Positions 21,741-33,858 of a stretch of 64,000 bases of DNA are shown here, in pieces. Under the pieces are notes generated by a model. It made no database searches and was not told the origin of the DNA. It was given only the letters and a program-made list of their open reading frames with translations. The stretch's first letter is position 1. Each line of letters starts with the position of its first letter. This DNA comes from Rhyacophila brunnea (Eukaryota; Arthropoda; Insecta; Trichoptera; Rhyacophilidae): contig JAGYXB010001997.1 in the NCBI GenBank assembly GCA_022495005.1, positions 310,001 to 374,000 on the forward strand, in the 5' to 3' direction. Position numbers and translations under genes: made by a program.

Positions 21741-23376
21741 TAAAGTGAGTGTCATTTTCTTTTCCAGATGATTCGTCAATATTAATGTCATTGGCTACTC
21801 TATATGGAGTTTACGTCATTGCATATGCTGACTATGTGGAAAAACGGATATTGCGGAAATTATAATTGTAGTAAGTTATTTACAGAGTTTGCCATAATTG
21901 GACACTACGGGAAATGGATATTAAAGAATAATTGCCGTCAGTTATTTAATTTAGCCGATCAATATGCTGACACGGATTGAGTTGTTTATCCCCATAATAA
22001 TATATCAAATTAAATATTAATCAATTCAGATAAAATGCTACAAAACACCAAACATCACTATATTGTATTAAAATTGATGCGTGGGTATGATGCGTGGGTA
22101 AAGAAAATAATACATTTTTAATGAACAGTACTAGCACAATAACATGGTTGGTATAAATTCACACACTTGTATTTACTTTCAGCATTATAACATCCGGGAA
22201 GGGAGAATTTATTTTTCCTGATGAATTTTTCACTCACCTTAAGGACTATAATTAAAAATTGGGAAGGAAAAACAAGTGTCCTCAACGAAAAACGTTCAAG
22301 TGGCGAGAAGATGGTGCGTGAAATAGGATTTCATTATTTTTTTTTATTCGAGAGGAGTTCGTCCGGCCTGTTTCTTGTGCTTGGACATAAAAATGGGAGA
22401 TTATTTTCATATTATTTCACGAAGGGCTAGTGACTAACAAACGTTTGACATTCCATCACATGGTTGCCATTTTATCTGTAATAAGTACAACAAATAATTA
22501 CTTATGCTGATTATTATAAATATTACTAATACCATTATGTTTTAATTAAACTATTTTTTATGCAATGAATATTATCTACACAGGTTTTCAGAATGAATTT
22601 GTTGATATGGAAAATATTTGTACAGAACGTGGACTGAAACCGGTTTAATTGGAAACAATTGATGGATAGTAATTGAATGCAATTTTTCTTTGTGCCACGT
22701 GACTGAGGTTTATTTTACTTGCCTATTAATTATTTATCATTTTGTGGTGGGAAGATTTATTATTTTAATTAAAATATACACACAATAATAATAATAATAA
22801 TATGTACCGACTTAATCCATATAATTCAAATAAAAATTAACACATGACAGTTTGATAACAAAGATAAATTAAAGTTAGATTTGAATTGAATTTATATTCC
22901 ATACCAAATACACACAATATTTAAGAATGTTAGATTGTTATGAAAAAAAATATGTTTTAATAAATTATATAAATAAAGGTAGTACAAGTGAAACTCGAAC
23001 TTCACATATTTCACTATACGTGTGAGTGCTCTTATCGTTTCAGCTATCGGCCTGTCTACAACTCATTCGAATTTAATCAAATATTTTTGTCATGAGAGGT
23101 GTTCCAAAATTTTGCCAGGGTAAAACGACCAGCATTATGATTAAAATTATATTACTACCACCAATAATTATAGATGGCACCAGGTTGTGACGTCTTTATA
23201 CTTGCTAAAAAATAGTATTTTTTACATAAGAATATACAAGAACCGAAAATAAATAAACCCCTGGTTGCTGAGAGTGACAAATAAGCGAAATTTAATTTCA
23301 ATGAGTTGGTAACTAGATGTATATATTCTATTAATTGATATGTTAACATTAACAACTTTAATTTATTATGTCAATA
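21741..23376. other. AT-rich spacer with an (AAT)n run and a tRNA-like scrap
   Basis: A short AAT microsatellite lies near 22,783-22,801. At 22,985-23,075 (minus) there is a tRNA-like piece related to 105-200. The 69-codon ORF at 22,221-22,430 has no recognisable domain. Confidence 0.4.
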
Positions 23377-23735
23377 TATAAAAAATCGGTGTGTGTACTT
23401 ATGTACGCGCGTTTGAAGTTATACTTCTTATAACGTAACAAAACAAAAACAAAACTTGTGATAAACTAGATTTTCGACTAGCTCTTAATTATCTTGTCAA
23501 ATTACAAAGTCAAGAAAAAGGACCGCTTATTGGAACGCCGTTGGTTTATTTCTATACACTTTAACTTATATTACTAAATTATATAATTATTTATCGTTGT
23601 TTTTATTTTTAAAGTAACAACTACCACTATGACGTTTAATAGTTTGTTAACGTAAGGAATTGCAAATGGCCGACAATAATAAATTCGCTGCCTAGGCAAC
23701 GGAATAATTCTAAACTAAAATATTATATTGTATAA
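23377..23735 (+). repeat. Unclassified dispersed repeat, copy 1
   Basis: It starts AAAATCGGTGTGTGTACTTA and ends near GCCTAGGCAACGG. It shares order and most bases over about 330 bp with 29,020-29,375, including AAGTTATACTTCTT, TTGGTTTATTTCTATACACT and AAATGGCCGACAATAAT. No ends or target duplication are recognised. Confidence 0.8.
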
Positions 23736-23754
23736 TCGTCATGATTGCAGTATC

Positions 23755-23832
23755 ATACTGTGGCGTAAAGGTAGTGCTGCCTTCGGCTGATAACCGAACA
23801 ATCGGTGGTTCGAATCCAATCAAGCGCGTTTT
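23755..23832 (+). repeat. tRNA-like unit (Ile-GAT-like anticodon loop), probably a SINE head or relic
   Basis: An anticodon arm TTCGG-CTGATAA-CCGAA is intact with GAT in place, followed by GGTTCGAATCC. The T-stem has mispairs and no matching acceptor stem is visible, so I do not call a working tRNA-Ile. Confidence 0.45.
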
Positions 23833-24776
23833 TTTCGTGTGAAAAAATAAATTATGTGTTACATGTCACACGCCAAAAATACACTCTGATCTGATTTTCG
23901 AAACGCGCCTAAAGAAGTATCAAAAAACAAAACACCTATTCCAATTTTGAATTCGATTTTTATTTGGTGTTCGACATAATATAGCACTCCTAGATAAAAT
24001 AGATATTTTGATATTTAAAAATGTGATTATTATTGAATTGTTAATTGAGATAAATGTGTACATATCTCTTCTGAGACCTAGGACTTCAGCCAGTACTTTA
24101 TAAATAATATTAATACGGATCAGGGTTTCTCATTTTTGTAAGATATATTTATTTTTATTGAAGAAAACCAGCTAAGAATATATCAATCATACATAAGAGT
24201 GCCAGACAAAGCAATCTTGATTATGTATTAATTTTTACTTAAAGTTAACCATTACAACAGTCTCGGTAAGTTAAAGTGAAGCCATGGGTAAACATTACTT
24301 TTCTCTGCACTTGCATCCAGAAGTTCGGTGGGTATTATCTCGTTAGAATGTTTAAATTGCGGCAAGAGGCGTCGGTATATTTTATATAGTAAGTATCATA
24401 ATATATTATAATATATATATATCTATAGATTATTCGAAAAGTGCATATCATATCTTGCATTCCATACAATTATATTTTGTTATTTTTATTACTCCATAGA
24501 AAAACTTTTTAATGTGCGAGATAATATTATATTTTCAGTGTTGTAATTTTGCCTCTCAGTTATGGAGAATCAGGCATATTTTTAAGACCAACTTACGGAT
24601 TCACTTGAAGATTCTGCAATTGAAAAAGAGTATTTGCATCAGAATAAAAAGTTCGCCTGAGGCGCATTTTTATTTCGTTGCACTAAAATAGTTTTTAGGG
24701 GTTCCTTTATACAGTAAACTAAATATAACAGAAGCTACGTGATTAAAATTCAATGCAAATTCTGTCATAGAAGTCA
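23833..24776. other. AT-rich spacer with TA-rich microsatellite
   Basis: A TATA-rich simple run lies near 24,396-24,427. Nothing else is supported. Confidence 0.4.
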
Positions 24777-25152
24777 AGCGTCGATAACATTGAGCTACTT
24801 TACAAGCTGCTAGTCGGCGAGTTTAAAAGCGGGCGAGTCAGCTAGTGCGATTGTGATGATGACACACAAAACTTTCCACTCGCTTAGAAGCCAACAAGCT
24901 AGAGTTGAAACCGTCATTTTTGGTATTATTTGACAGGACGTATTGAATAGTTCGTTTTTTTTACTGGCAGGTTCGCCACTATCGCTCTACTGCGCAGACG
25001 CAGATCGGCCCACACGCCAGCGAGTAACGGAAAGTATCCCGGCTTTCAACTTTTCTCGGTACATTGTTTACACTCTGCTTCTTAGCTAGTTCGATGATGA
25101 CACTGGGCGAGTTTACAAGCAGCTTGTAAAGTAGCTCAATGTCATTGAGGCT
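24777..25152. mobile_element. Longer, diverged relative of the 12.4-kb Harbinger-like MITE
   Basis: The ends GATAACATTGAGCTACTTTAC and the reversed partner TGACATTGAGCTACTTTAC match the 12,433 element. So does TTCGATGATGACACTGGGCGA. No clean 3-bp duplication remains. The centre (24,960-25,080) is GC-richer but has no frame. Confidence 0.7.
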
Positions 25153-26185
25153 TTGTGATATTTTCGTAGAATATAGAAGTTTACGGGTAACAGTTATGTA
25201 ATTGTGAAATATAGATCAATAATTGTTAATAAAAAAACCTACCCCATTTTGTTTTATTCAATTTCCACATCATCGAATGTTCATTTTTATTCTCGGCGTC
25301 GGTGTATTTCCAAAGGTTTTTTTTAAGAAAAATATAATATAAAACAGACAATATAATCCTCACAGCCAATACAGCAGGGACGAGAGACATCACGAGTTAT
25401 TGTAAGAGACAATAATAATAATAATAATATGGAAATGTATTTTGTATTATGTAATGTCTCTCATTTCATCGCATTGCAGATGATTTCAGGTGACAATGTA
25501 ATTTATTTCATTGTCTATATTTTTATATAAAATATTGTTTTGTGTCATGACTGAATAGGGAAGTGAATATGCTTAAGGGCTCAAAATTAAAGTTAGAAAG
25601 TTGAGTTATATCGAAGGACAAAGTGCAGTGCAAGAACGTGGTTACACAATGCTTACGGGCCCTTTGAATTAATTTTGTAATTAACGTGTTAATTTGCATT
25701 TGAAAAGTAATTAGCAAAAACACAATTTTGTGCGGCCCGTAAGCTATGGGTTAAGAGGAAGATGGGACCGACTGAATTTGCTCGTTATAAGCGTTACTCG
25801 TTATATCAGAGAATATGTATTTTAAATGGGCGGTCACATAACACAAACAGTCGCAATTCAAACAAAAATACTCAATTAGAATTTTTCCGCGAAACAAGCA
25901 TGGCATTTATAAACTACAAAAGAAGTTGTTTATTGTAATGAACGCTGGTAGGTACCTAGTGACTTCACAAACCTTGGATTTTTAGATGCAATTTCAACCA
26001 TATGCGTGTATACTTTTTCAATATTGTCGGCGAAAACACCAATTAGCTAGGTAATTAGACACTTAACTAGTGTCACAAACGTAATCTGCATCGTAGTCGG
26101 ATTTTATTGCTTAGGGTCGAAATGTTTTTAAACGATCGACACATTAACAGTTTTAAGAAAAAATTGACGATATTTTAGCGCGGTA
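25153..26185. other. AT-rich spacer with (AAT)n
   Basis: An AAT microsatellite lies near 25,410-25,430. The ORF at 25,523-25,723 has no recognisable domain. Confidence 0.4.
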
Positions 26186-26375
26186 TAACCGCGGTAACCG
26201 CGCGGCTTAAGCGTTGGACAATAACGTCGTGGGTCCCAGGTTCGAATCCTGGGTCTGCTAGTACCTACACATATTGTTTTTCAATTTGTGTGTGAGTCAG
26301 GGTATGGACCGAATAGGTTGAGCAAGTGGCTGATATCCATTTCCCGTAAAAAACAAAATCTGTTAATACAAACCT
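26186..26375 (+). repeat. SINE family I, copy 1
   Basis: A tRNA-derived head with B box GGTTCGAATCC inside CCCAGGTTCGAATCCTGGGT is followed by a body with GGTTGAGCAAGTGGCTGA and TCCATTTC. The same head-body order recurs at 62,098 and 63,848 (plus) and 30,285, 39,877 and 47,105 (minus). The tail is truncated. Confidence 0.85.
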
Positions 26376-26732
26376 CTTGTTTGTCTTGCCTAACATTGTA
26401 GTATCTATAATATAATCAATAAGTATTTTTCACTTTTAGTTTTCAATTATCAAGCGGTAGGTACACTACGTAGGGCCGTCAAAAACGATGGTTTTTGACC
26501 GATACTTCGATACTTTGATATCGACACTTTTCTTGAGATACCGATACTGATGTCGGTATTTTCTTTCGATGTGACTGTTCTAGTTACGATTATAGATAGT
26601 AAAACCTAATTGCACTTTCAATAATATAAATCTCTCATTTTTTTTAAATAAAGAAAACGTGTATCTTCCAAGCATAACAGTCAATATTTTTACCATTTAA
26701 AAATTATACTCTTTTCTCATCAACTGACACAG

Positions 26733-26965
26733 AGCATTCATAACGCATCTCATGGTGCAGTGTGTAAGGCGGTGACATTTCATCCGGGAGCTCGTGGTTC
26801 GATTTCCGGTGAGGGCATAATATATTTATGTGTTTTTCTCAAAGCCTGGGTGTTTGTGATTGTTTCGCTTTATTACCATTACTAAATATTTAAAATTATT
26901 GTATTACTAAAGACATTAGTGTTATTTGGGTCTCATGGCTTGCTGTAGTGTTAAAAAGAATATAT
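26733..26965 (+). repeat. SINE family III, copy 1 (Glu-like head)
   Basis: The head GGTGCAGTGTGTAAGGC ... TTTCATCCGGGAGCTCG, with GGTTCGATTTCC, resembles a tRNA-Glu 3' half. The body has CTCAAAGCCTGGGTGTTTGT and the tail TGTAGTGTTAAAAAGAATAT. Related copies lie on the minus strand at 33,541-33,858 and 59,905-60,105. Confidence 0.75.
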
Positions 26966-27242
26966 GTATACCTAACGATAAAAAATAGCAATACGCAAAA
27001 ATTACATTGGCTTAAATAGCTTTAGTTTTTCACTCTAAGAAAATGATTTGTTTAATGGTCGGGAAAACTGTTTTTCATATTATTATTTCGTCGTTACATT
27101 TCGTATACCTACAGATACTATTTATTCACTTCTGAAATATTTATGGCACAGTGTAAGTAATTTTGATAAAGTCCTAAAAAAGTTGTGATTTTTGGCCATG
27201 TATTAGAAACGTTACATGCCTGACAGTTTTACGAGTATGTAG

Positions 27243-27465
27243 CAGGGCTCGAAATGGATCGGAATGCACCGGAGCGCCATTCCTCGTCGTAAAATCGGCA
27301 ACATTGTCGTTCCGTCTCATGGAAAAAATAATTTTACCGTTTGAGCTTAGAATGGCCATATTACAAGAAATCAAACATATTTTATGTTATAAAACACACA
27401 TAAAATTAGATAACTATGTTAATATTTTAAGAAAATTAACGAGCGCGCCGGTTGGTAAAAGGTAT
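27243..27465. mobile_element. hAT-like MITE with missing right terminus
   Basis: The left end CAGGGCTCGAAATGGATCGG is intact. GTATGTAG is exactly repeated at 27,235-27,242 and 27,466-27,473. The right side keeps the subterminal GAGCGCGCCGGTTGGTAAA but lacks the CCATTTCGAGCC terminus. Same family as 20,135. Confidence 0.65.
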
Positions 27466-27473
27466 GTATGTAG

Positions 27474-29019
27474 CATTTTGACAGTAGGTCTTTAAAAATA
27501 AAACATTTAATCAGTGTCCATAATATATGAGAATACGCCAAGACAACTTAAAGCAATCATAACCCGCAGAAAGACTGCATACTTCTGCTAAATTCTCCGC
27601 GATTAGAAATATGATATATGGATGAAGTTCAGAGAAAGACAAAGGGCAGCAAAGGCGAAATTCACGATGTCCATGACGTTCATTACACGAACATGCAACA
27701 CCCTTAATTATGGAAAAAAAATATTATTTATGGTAAATAAACACTTACATATTGGTATTGTTTTAACTGACTCGATATTAGTATTGTTTTACTAACATGG
27801 TTTGTTATTAGAAAAGTAAATGAAACAAACTTGTGTACCAAAATATGTGTGGTGTTGTTTTAAAATTGAAGTATGATTGGTCTTTATTAGATTAAAATGC
27901 TTAATTCAAATTTCGATGATTACATTGCGCGCGTAAGTAATCGCAATTTCCTTAAAAAATGCCATGTTACGTGCCAAAAATCATGGCGTTAGGCATATCC
28001 CTATAGGTCTTTTACGTATTTAAAAAGAGGTATAAGAATATATAATATATTATATATATATATAAATATAAAGGTGCGTATCCATCGAGTGCGTGCTGGA
28101 GTTTCTAATTACAACTTCTTGTTATTCATTCGCAAGAAAAGTGCTTTTTGTACAGGGCGTTGCAAATATATTTTATATGTTATATTTAAACGACTGTACT
28201 GAAATGAGATGAAATTCTTATTATGTTTAGATCTGCATTAGTAAGAACATTGTTGAAATATTTAGCTAGGTTGATTTAGATATAATATATGAAAGTAAAA
28301 CCAAACAATGAAAAATAGTCATTGAGGATACTGATTCGATTAACTGCAAGTCATTTTGCATTGAGAAAGTTGTAGAAAATATTATAGTTTTATTGCTGTA
28401 TGGTTTATTTTTCTGCACCAAAAAACAAAAAAAATCCATGCCTCAGTTTAACACTATTTCGCCATTATTAATTAAAATTTTCAGATACACAATCATAAAA
28501 ACTTACAAATAATAGTAGGTACACCATACTAACAATTTAACAGAATGACCAAAAATATCATTATATTGTGTATTCTGCTGTTTCAATATTGCAAATGCAT
28601 AGAATATTATTTAACCCTTAATTGCATGGCATTGCCACTCAGCAATTAACTGTATTATTGTTTAATAAGTATGTTTTGTAAGAATAAAATTTTATATAAA
28701 ATCTTGCAGGTTCTCTGCAGTAGACAAAGTGTGCTAAAAATGGTTATGGCTTTTATTAACATGTGACACTGTTAATAATTTATAATAATAAAAAAACAAT
28801 ACATTAAAGAGTTGCTATCATGTATTTAAAGTTTAAGTCACCACCAAGTGTTTGTTGCAATACGAACAACATTTGTAGATAAGATTGAAAATCTTTGGTA
28901 AATGATTATTTTCGTTTCTAAGTAATGATATGTGTAATTTATACATTACACTAACGGTGAATGGTTGTTACCCATTCACTTAAACGAATATGTTATTGAT
29001 CTAGATCAAAATCACATTT
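27474..29019. other. AT-rich spacer
   Basis: A (TA)n run lies near 28,045-28,065. No gene or other repeat is supported over about 1.5 kb. Confidence 0.4.
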
Positions 29020-29375
29020 AAAAAAATCGGTGTGTGTACTTATGTACTCGCGTTATAAGTTATACTTCTTTGGCGTAACAAAATAAAAACGAAACTTGTG
29101 ATAACCTAGATTCTTCGACTAGTTCTTAATTATCTTGTTAAATTACACACTTAAGATTTTTATTGAGCTTATTGGAGCGCCGTTGGTTTATTTCTATACA
29201 CTTTAACTTATATTACTAAATTATATAATTATTTCTCGTTGTTTTTATTTTTAAAATAACAACTGTCACTCTGACGTTTAATCCTTTGTTTACGTAAGGA
29301 ACAGCAAATGGCCGACAATAATAATTTCGTTGTTTAGGCAACAGAACAATTCTACTATTAAACTTGCGATTGTAT
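29020..29375 (+). repeat. Unclassified dispersed repeat, copy 2
   Basis: Colinear with 23,377-23,735 (see that entry). It ends near TTTAGGCAACAGAACAATTC. A hAT-like element has inserted about 90 bp downstream. Confidence 0.8.
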
Positions 29376-29460
29376 ACAGCTGACTGATTCGCAACTAACT
29401 TCATACTGTCGCGCACTTTCGTAATGGTGTGTGCGCGCAGCTCTCAGTTTCACTCTCTAC

Positions 29461-30189
29461 TAGGGATCCCGAGCTATTTTCGATACCTATGAATCCCGGG
29501 ATTGATAAACATAATCCCGGGATTTCGGGATTGATTTTTTTTATCAACTTTTATGGAAAATAAAATAAAAGCGAAAATATAACAGAAAAAATAACTACAC
29601 TAGAAATAAACTGAGTTTGAATGAAGTTTCATTTATACCCATGTGTAGGTAGCCGATTCATTTTATTTTTTCACATGAATTATTAAAAATGAGAAAGATT
29701 GGAAAAAAACAATTCTTCACACTTTTAACAAAGTAATTCCACCATGATATCATACGTTTTACGGCAGTTTCATATTTGGCTGACTAATTAGATTTATGAA
29801 GCGGAAAGGCCATAAGTACGCCATGATTATTTGCTTTACTATTTTAAATCTCGCTAATCCATTCATTATGTCTTTACTATCGGAAACAGCAATCTCATAT
29901 TAAATTCACATTATTATTTATATTACAATATTATTTACATTTACTCCATTAAACTTGTGTATTTCCAAGATTGGACGTATACAATATTAACAATAAATGT
30001 CTTAAATAGAATAAATTATACTAAATTTATTTTTGACCGATTTTATCAATGTTATTTGTAAATATAATTTTTTTATATTAACAATGGAAAAAAATGCCAA
30101 TCCCGGGACCAGTCCCGGGATCCCGGGATTGTCAAATTGTAATCCCGAAATCCCGGGATTAGAATTTTGGCTCGGGATTGGATTCCCTA
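29461..30189. mobile_element. hAT-like element with CCCGGGATT subterminal repeats, 729 bp
   Basis: A perfect 8-bp duplication CTCTCTAC flanks it (29,453-29,460 and 30,190-30,197). The ends TAGGGATCCCGAGC and (reversed) TAGGGAATCCAATCCCGAGC differ by a 6-base insertion. Both sides carry several AATCCCGGGATT palindromes, which are probable transposase sites. The centre is AT-rich and non-coding. Confidence 0.85.
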
Positions 30190-30284
30190 CTCTCTACCAA
30201 ACGCGTATAACTTCAAAAATAGAATATTCTGATTTTTCAAGATGCATATTATGTAATTTGAACGAATATAAATAAAGTAAATTA

Positions 30285-30400
30285 GCATGTTCGCTCCTAA
30301 GCGGATCACATGGACCTCCGCAGAGTGGAAGTAATACTTTCAGATATATTTTTACGAGAAATAGTCGTTAGTTATTTTTCCAACCTATTGGGTTATTGCA
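30285..30400 (-). repeat. SINE family I, truncated copy
   Basis: Minus-strand tail and body only (GGATCACATGGACCTCCGC, ACGAGAAATAGTCGTTAG, CCAACCTATTGGGTTAT). The tRNA-like head is missing. Confidence 0.75.
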
Positions 30401-30639
30401 TTGGATAAAATACACATTAAAAAAACCAAATGCATATTTTACGAAGCGCGCGTTCATATTTATTCAATGAAGACCTGTCTGCCGACTAGACCAACGCGGA
30501 TACTTAAACAAGTCATAATAATATTAGTTTAAAATATTGTAATTACTTACAACCAAACACCATGTATGTGTGCGTCGACCAACCAACACAGCTACGTGTG
30601 CATAATTATCAGAGACGCTCCGCTGTAAGCGAATGAGAA

Positions 30640-30800
30640 AATATATAAATGTATAGATGAATCTTTTCTTTTACGCGTCTTTCTTTCCCACCCCCACGGC
30701 CGCCTCCACGTGCTACCCCTTCTTCGCCACCGCCCCCAACCCACGGAAAAGTGTCCCCCACCCACCGCCATTTCTCTTACAATCCGATTAAGACAAGTGG
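30640..30800. promoter_or_regulatory. GC/C-rich island 1 (candidate regulatory element)
   Basis: It contains a dense run of CCCACCCCCACGGCCGCC, CCACGTGC (an E-box, CACGTG) and CCACCGCCCCC in otherwise AT-rich DNA. The 64-codon ORF across it reads mainly as a translation of C-runs. Regulatory function is inference from composition only. Confidence 0.3.
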
Positions 30801-31955
30801 GAGAGATCCAACGTCTTCTATGTAAATGTGTGTGTGTCTCTACAGAGCAAATGAAATATGAGTTAGGTTGGAAAAATAAGTACGCAAAAAAGGAAAGGGT
30901 TTAAAAAGTGGTCCGATGATACGCCTGTGTTGAAAGGATGGAATATAATTAATATCCGAGTGAAATGGCGAGTTTTAAATTACCAAAAGATATCGTAGAA
31001 CGGTTTATATTTTTGAAAGATATACCCTCTCAGAAGGTTTTGTAATTTTGGGTAGGTATTTTGGAAACTTTAAACCCGCGCCGTTTCAGACTTGAAAGCT
31101 AATTTAAATTTAGCCTAGTATTTTTTTAAAATTCGAATTTTCATTTTCATATATTCAATCTTTTCAATAAACCCATATAAAATAATTGACCGCCAAAAAC
31201 AAAAAAAAAAAATATTTTAAGTTAAAACAAATATTATTCTTCTGATTAAATCAATATAATTTGAGATACGACTGCGATCTCAAAAAGAGTAGGTAATCTG
31301 TTAAATTAACATTAAAAGTAAAACTTTACAGGACAAACATGATTTATGAAATCGATTAAATTAAAGTAATAAACAAATGATTAGGAATTTAACAAAAAAA
31401 CATCATCGAAATCATTTTTATTATCCAGCTTTTATAATTTTATTTAAAAAATTATAAAACTGTTGAATTTTTTTCTCAGATTGTCATACATATCTACGTA
31501 AAACACACTGGAATAGTAATCATAAATACATCATTCGGGAAAACTCTAAAAATTCGTAAACCTTACTTAGAAATTAGAAAGCATTTTTACAAATTTTTAC
31601 AAAAATGAAATCGATCAAATCATCATTGTTAATAAGGAATCATTTAAATATTGTCTGACTATAGATTTAAGTATGAATAGATTTTAAACATACATTACTA
31701 CTAAGCGGTTGCAGATGTGGAGATTAGTTTGATGATTATCAATTCTCGTGAAAACAACGGAAGAAGAAGAAGAGAGAAAGTAATTTATTTATTTTAAGCC
31801 ATCACAAATATGTCGTCATTATAATAATATAATAGGTGGGGGATGCTGCTTTACGCATTGACCCACTGTCAATATAATACTAAGTATGGTATATATATTA
31901 GATTCCGAATATATAAAAAATGCTATATATTAATATAATATATATATATGAGTAC
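30801..31955. other. AT-rich spacer
   Basis: A GAAGAAGAAG run at about 31,759-31,774 may be an old LINE or SINE tail. A (TA)n run lies near 31,921-31,949. No gene. Confidence 0.35.
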
Positions 31956-31959
31956 TTGA

Positions 31960-32176
31960 GTATCAAAGTGGGGTATAAGCCATTTACGAAAATTTGGAGG
32001 GAACTCGCAAACATGGGAACTTCATATAACATACTAAATCTAAACTCAAAAATCTATATGAAAACGACCGTTTTTGGTACTCTTGGTGGATTTTTTTGAA
32101 AATAGCATCACTTGCATTACCATAATCAATTAAAACATGAATTTAGTGGAAAGGGGCGTTTGTCCGACTTTGATAC
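31960..32176. mobile_element. Possible MITE with GTATCAAAGT ends
   Basis: GTATCAAAGTGGGGTATAAG at the left and, reversed, GTATCAAAGTCGGACAAACG at the right face each other over 217 bp. No target duplication is read, so this is provisional. Confidence 0.45.
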
Positions 32177-32281
32177 CAAGCTACTACAATTACTACTGAT
32201 TGTACTGATTGGCGGAATTTGAAGTAAGTACCTCAGTTTAAAACGTAAATATAAGAAATAATTCGCATAAATCATATACGG

Positions 32282-32352
32282 ATCAATAGGTTAGAGGCCA
32301 AAGTACTCACCCGGAAAGTAAAAGACATGAGTTCGAGTTCCACTCGGTCCTA
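32282..32352 (+). repeat. tRNA-like unit (degenerate)
   Basis: AGGTTAGAGGCCAAAGTACTC followed by GAGTTCGAGTTCCACTCG has the spacing of a tRNA D-arm and T-arm (B box GTTCGAGTTCC). The anticodon stem is not convincing. Related in layout to the scraps at 105 and 22,985. Confidence 0.4.
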
Positions 32353-33004
32353 TTTTTTTCTAGATTTTTTCTAATATGTATGTTATTTCTATCGAATCTC
32401 TATATAATCAAACATTCTTAAAACCTATTGTGTATTCAATATTTTTTTAAAATACGTGAAAATAAGGAAAAATAAGTGAAAAGTCTGATTTTTGTAATAA
32501 TTATTGCGATATTTATTTTATAAAAAAATACACACATTGCTTGATGTAGCATATAAAATATAAAATTAAATATATTTTTTTAAATTAATTATTCATTGAA
32601 TTTATATAAATGTAATCGTTGACAATGGTGTAAAAAAACAAAATCTACTAATTAAAGATGAAAATGTGTAAGTTGTAAGAAATAATTAATATAATGATTT
32701 TAATGATTATTACAATATATCTATGGTGATAGTTATTGAAATCAAAATAACAGAAAGTATATTTAATAAAGTTTTTTTAAAATTAAATCGCGCAATCGCT
32801 TTTGATGTAAGTACATACATATTATTATATAATATCTATTATATATGTGTATTCGAACAATCGATTTATTTAAGCTTAGTATCATAAATGATTTTGGCTA
32901 TCTTTGGTAAAATTCATTTATCATTCAAATAAAGAACTTTTTAGAACAGTTGACATGTACAAAAACATGGCGGCATTATTTTTTAAAAATAAGTAACAAA
33001 TTAT
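32353..33004. other. AT-rich spacer
   Basis: Nothing recognised. Confidence 0.4.
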
Positions 33005-33350
33005 TGTTCCCGCTTTCCACTCCCTCGGACACCTGTATCCCGAGAGCAGTAAACGCCAATCACTTGCAAATTATAAAACGTGCTGAGTGACGCCGACACG
33101 GTGAAACAAAGTTTGCCTTTTTCCCCGCCGAGTTTTTTTCAATTTCCCGGACTCCATCGCGGCGGACTAGCATTTTCGCTGCTGGCAGTAATTTCCTACA
33201 GCGTTCATAATTTATATTGATTAAGAAGTCGGCCACACAACCCTTGCTAAGATTTAAAACGCGCGATGTTTTATATCGGCCTTAGGTAAGCGGCGCGGAG
33301 AACCCACCCACAGCCCCCATCACCCGCTCGCGATCAGGGGATGTTTTAAC
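33005..33350. promoter_or_regulatory. GC-rich island 2 (candidate regulatory element)
   Basis: CG-containing sequence with CCCGCTTTCCACTCCC, GCCGACACGG, CCATCGCGGCGG, GGCGCGGAGAACCC and an embedded TTCATAATTTAT and TTGATTAAG. No long frame. It could be an enhancer or an unmethylated CpG element; unverified. Confidence 0.3.
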
Positions 33351-33540
33351 TTTAAGGGATGGTGGACCAGATAGTCCGTTCGCTGAGAAAAGCTACTTTT
33401 AAAATAAAATCGACTAATAGTGCATTAATGAACTAATCACCAAGAATTGAAGAATGAATGAATATAAGTACATATTATTATGTATAATGACTAGAAATAT
33501 TTTTGATAGTCATTAAAAATATATACATATAAATATATAT

Positions 33541-33858
33541 ATTATTTTTAGCACTAGAACAAACCATGAGGCCCAATGACAATGGTGTAGTAAAACAGTA
33601 TATTTTTAGTAATAGAAGACGTAAGATAGTAATGGTTTTATATAATATTCATTTATATACATTCTTTTTAGCACTACAACAGGCTTAGAGGCCCAATGAC
33701 AATAGGTTAGTGACATAGTAGTGTATTTAGTAATAAAAGAGAAACAACTACAGACACCCAGGCTTTGAGAAAATCATTTAAATATTTTGTGACCTCGTCG
33801 AGAATCGAACTCGAGGCACCCGGATGAAAAGCCAGCGCTTTACGCACTGAAATTAGAT
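33541..33858 (-). repeat. SINE family III, copy 2, with duplicated tail
   Basis: The minus-strand head near 33,785-33,850 (GAATCGAACTCGAGGC, reverse complement of a B box) and body (CCCAGGCTTTGAGAAAATC) lead left to a tail. The block GAGGCCCAATGACAAT occurs twice, about 120 bp apart (33,571 and 33,690). Confidence 0.75.

Noticed and set aside
23755..23832. tRNA-Ile (GAT) gene
   Set aside because: The anticodon arm is good, but the T-stem has mispairs and no acceptor stem pairs.
26220..26262. Functional tRNA gene at the GGTTCGAATCC boxes
   Set aside because: Six copies share the same downstream body, which marks them as SINEs.
26470..26580. Left end of a hAT element at AGGGCCGTCAAAAACG
   Set aside because: A single possible end with no partner or duplication.
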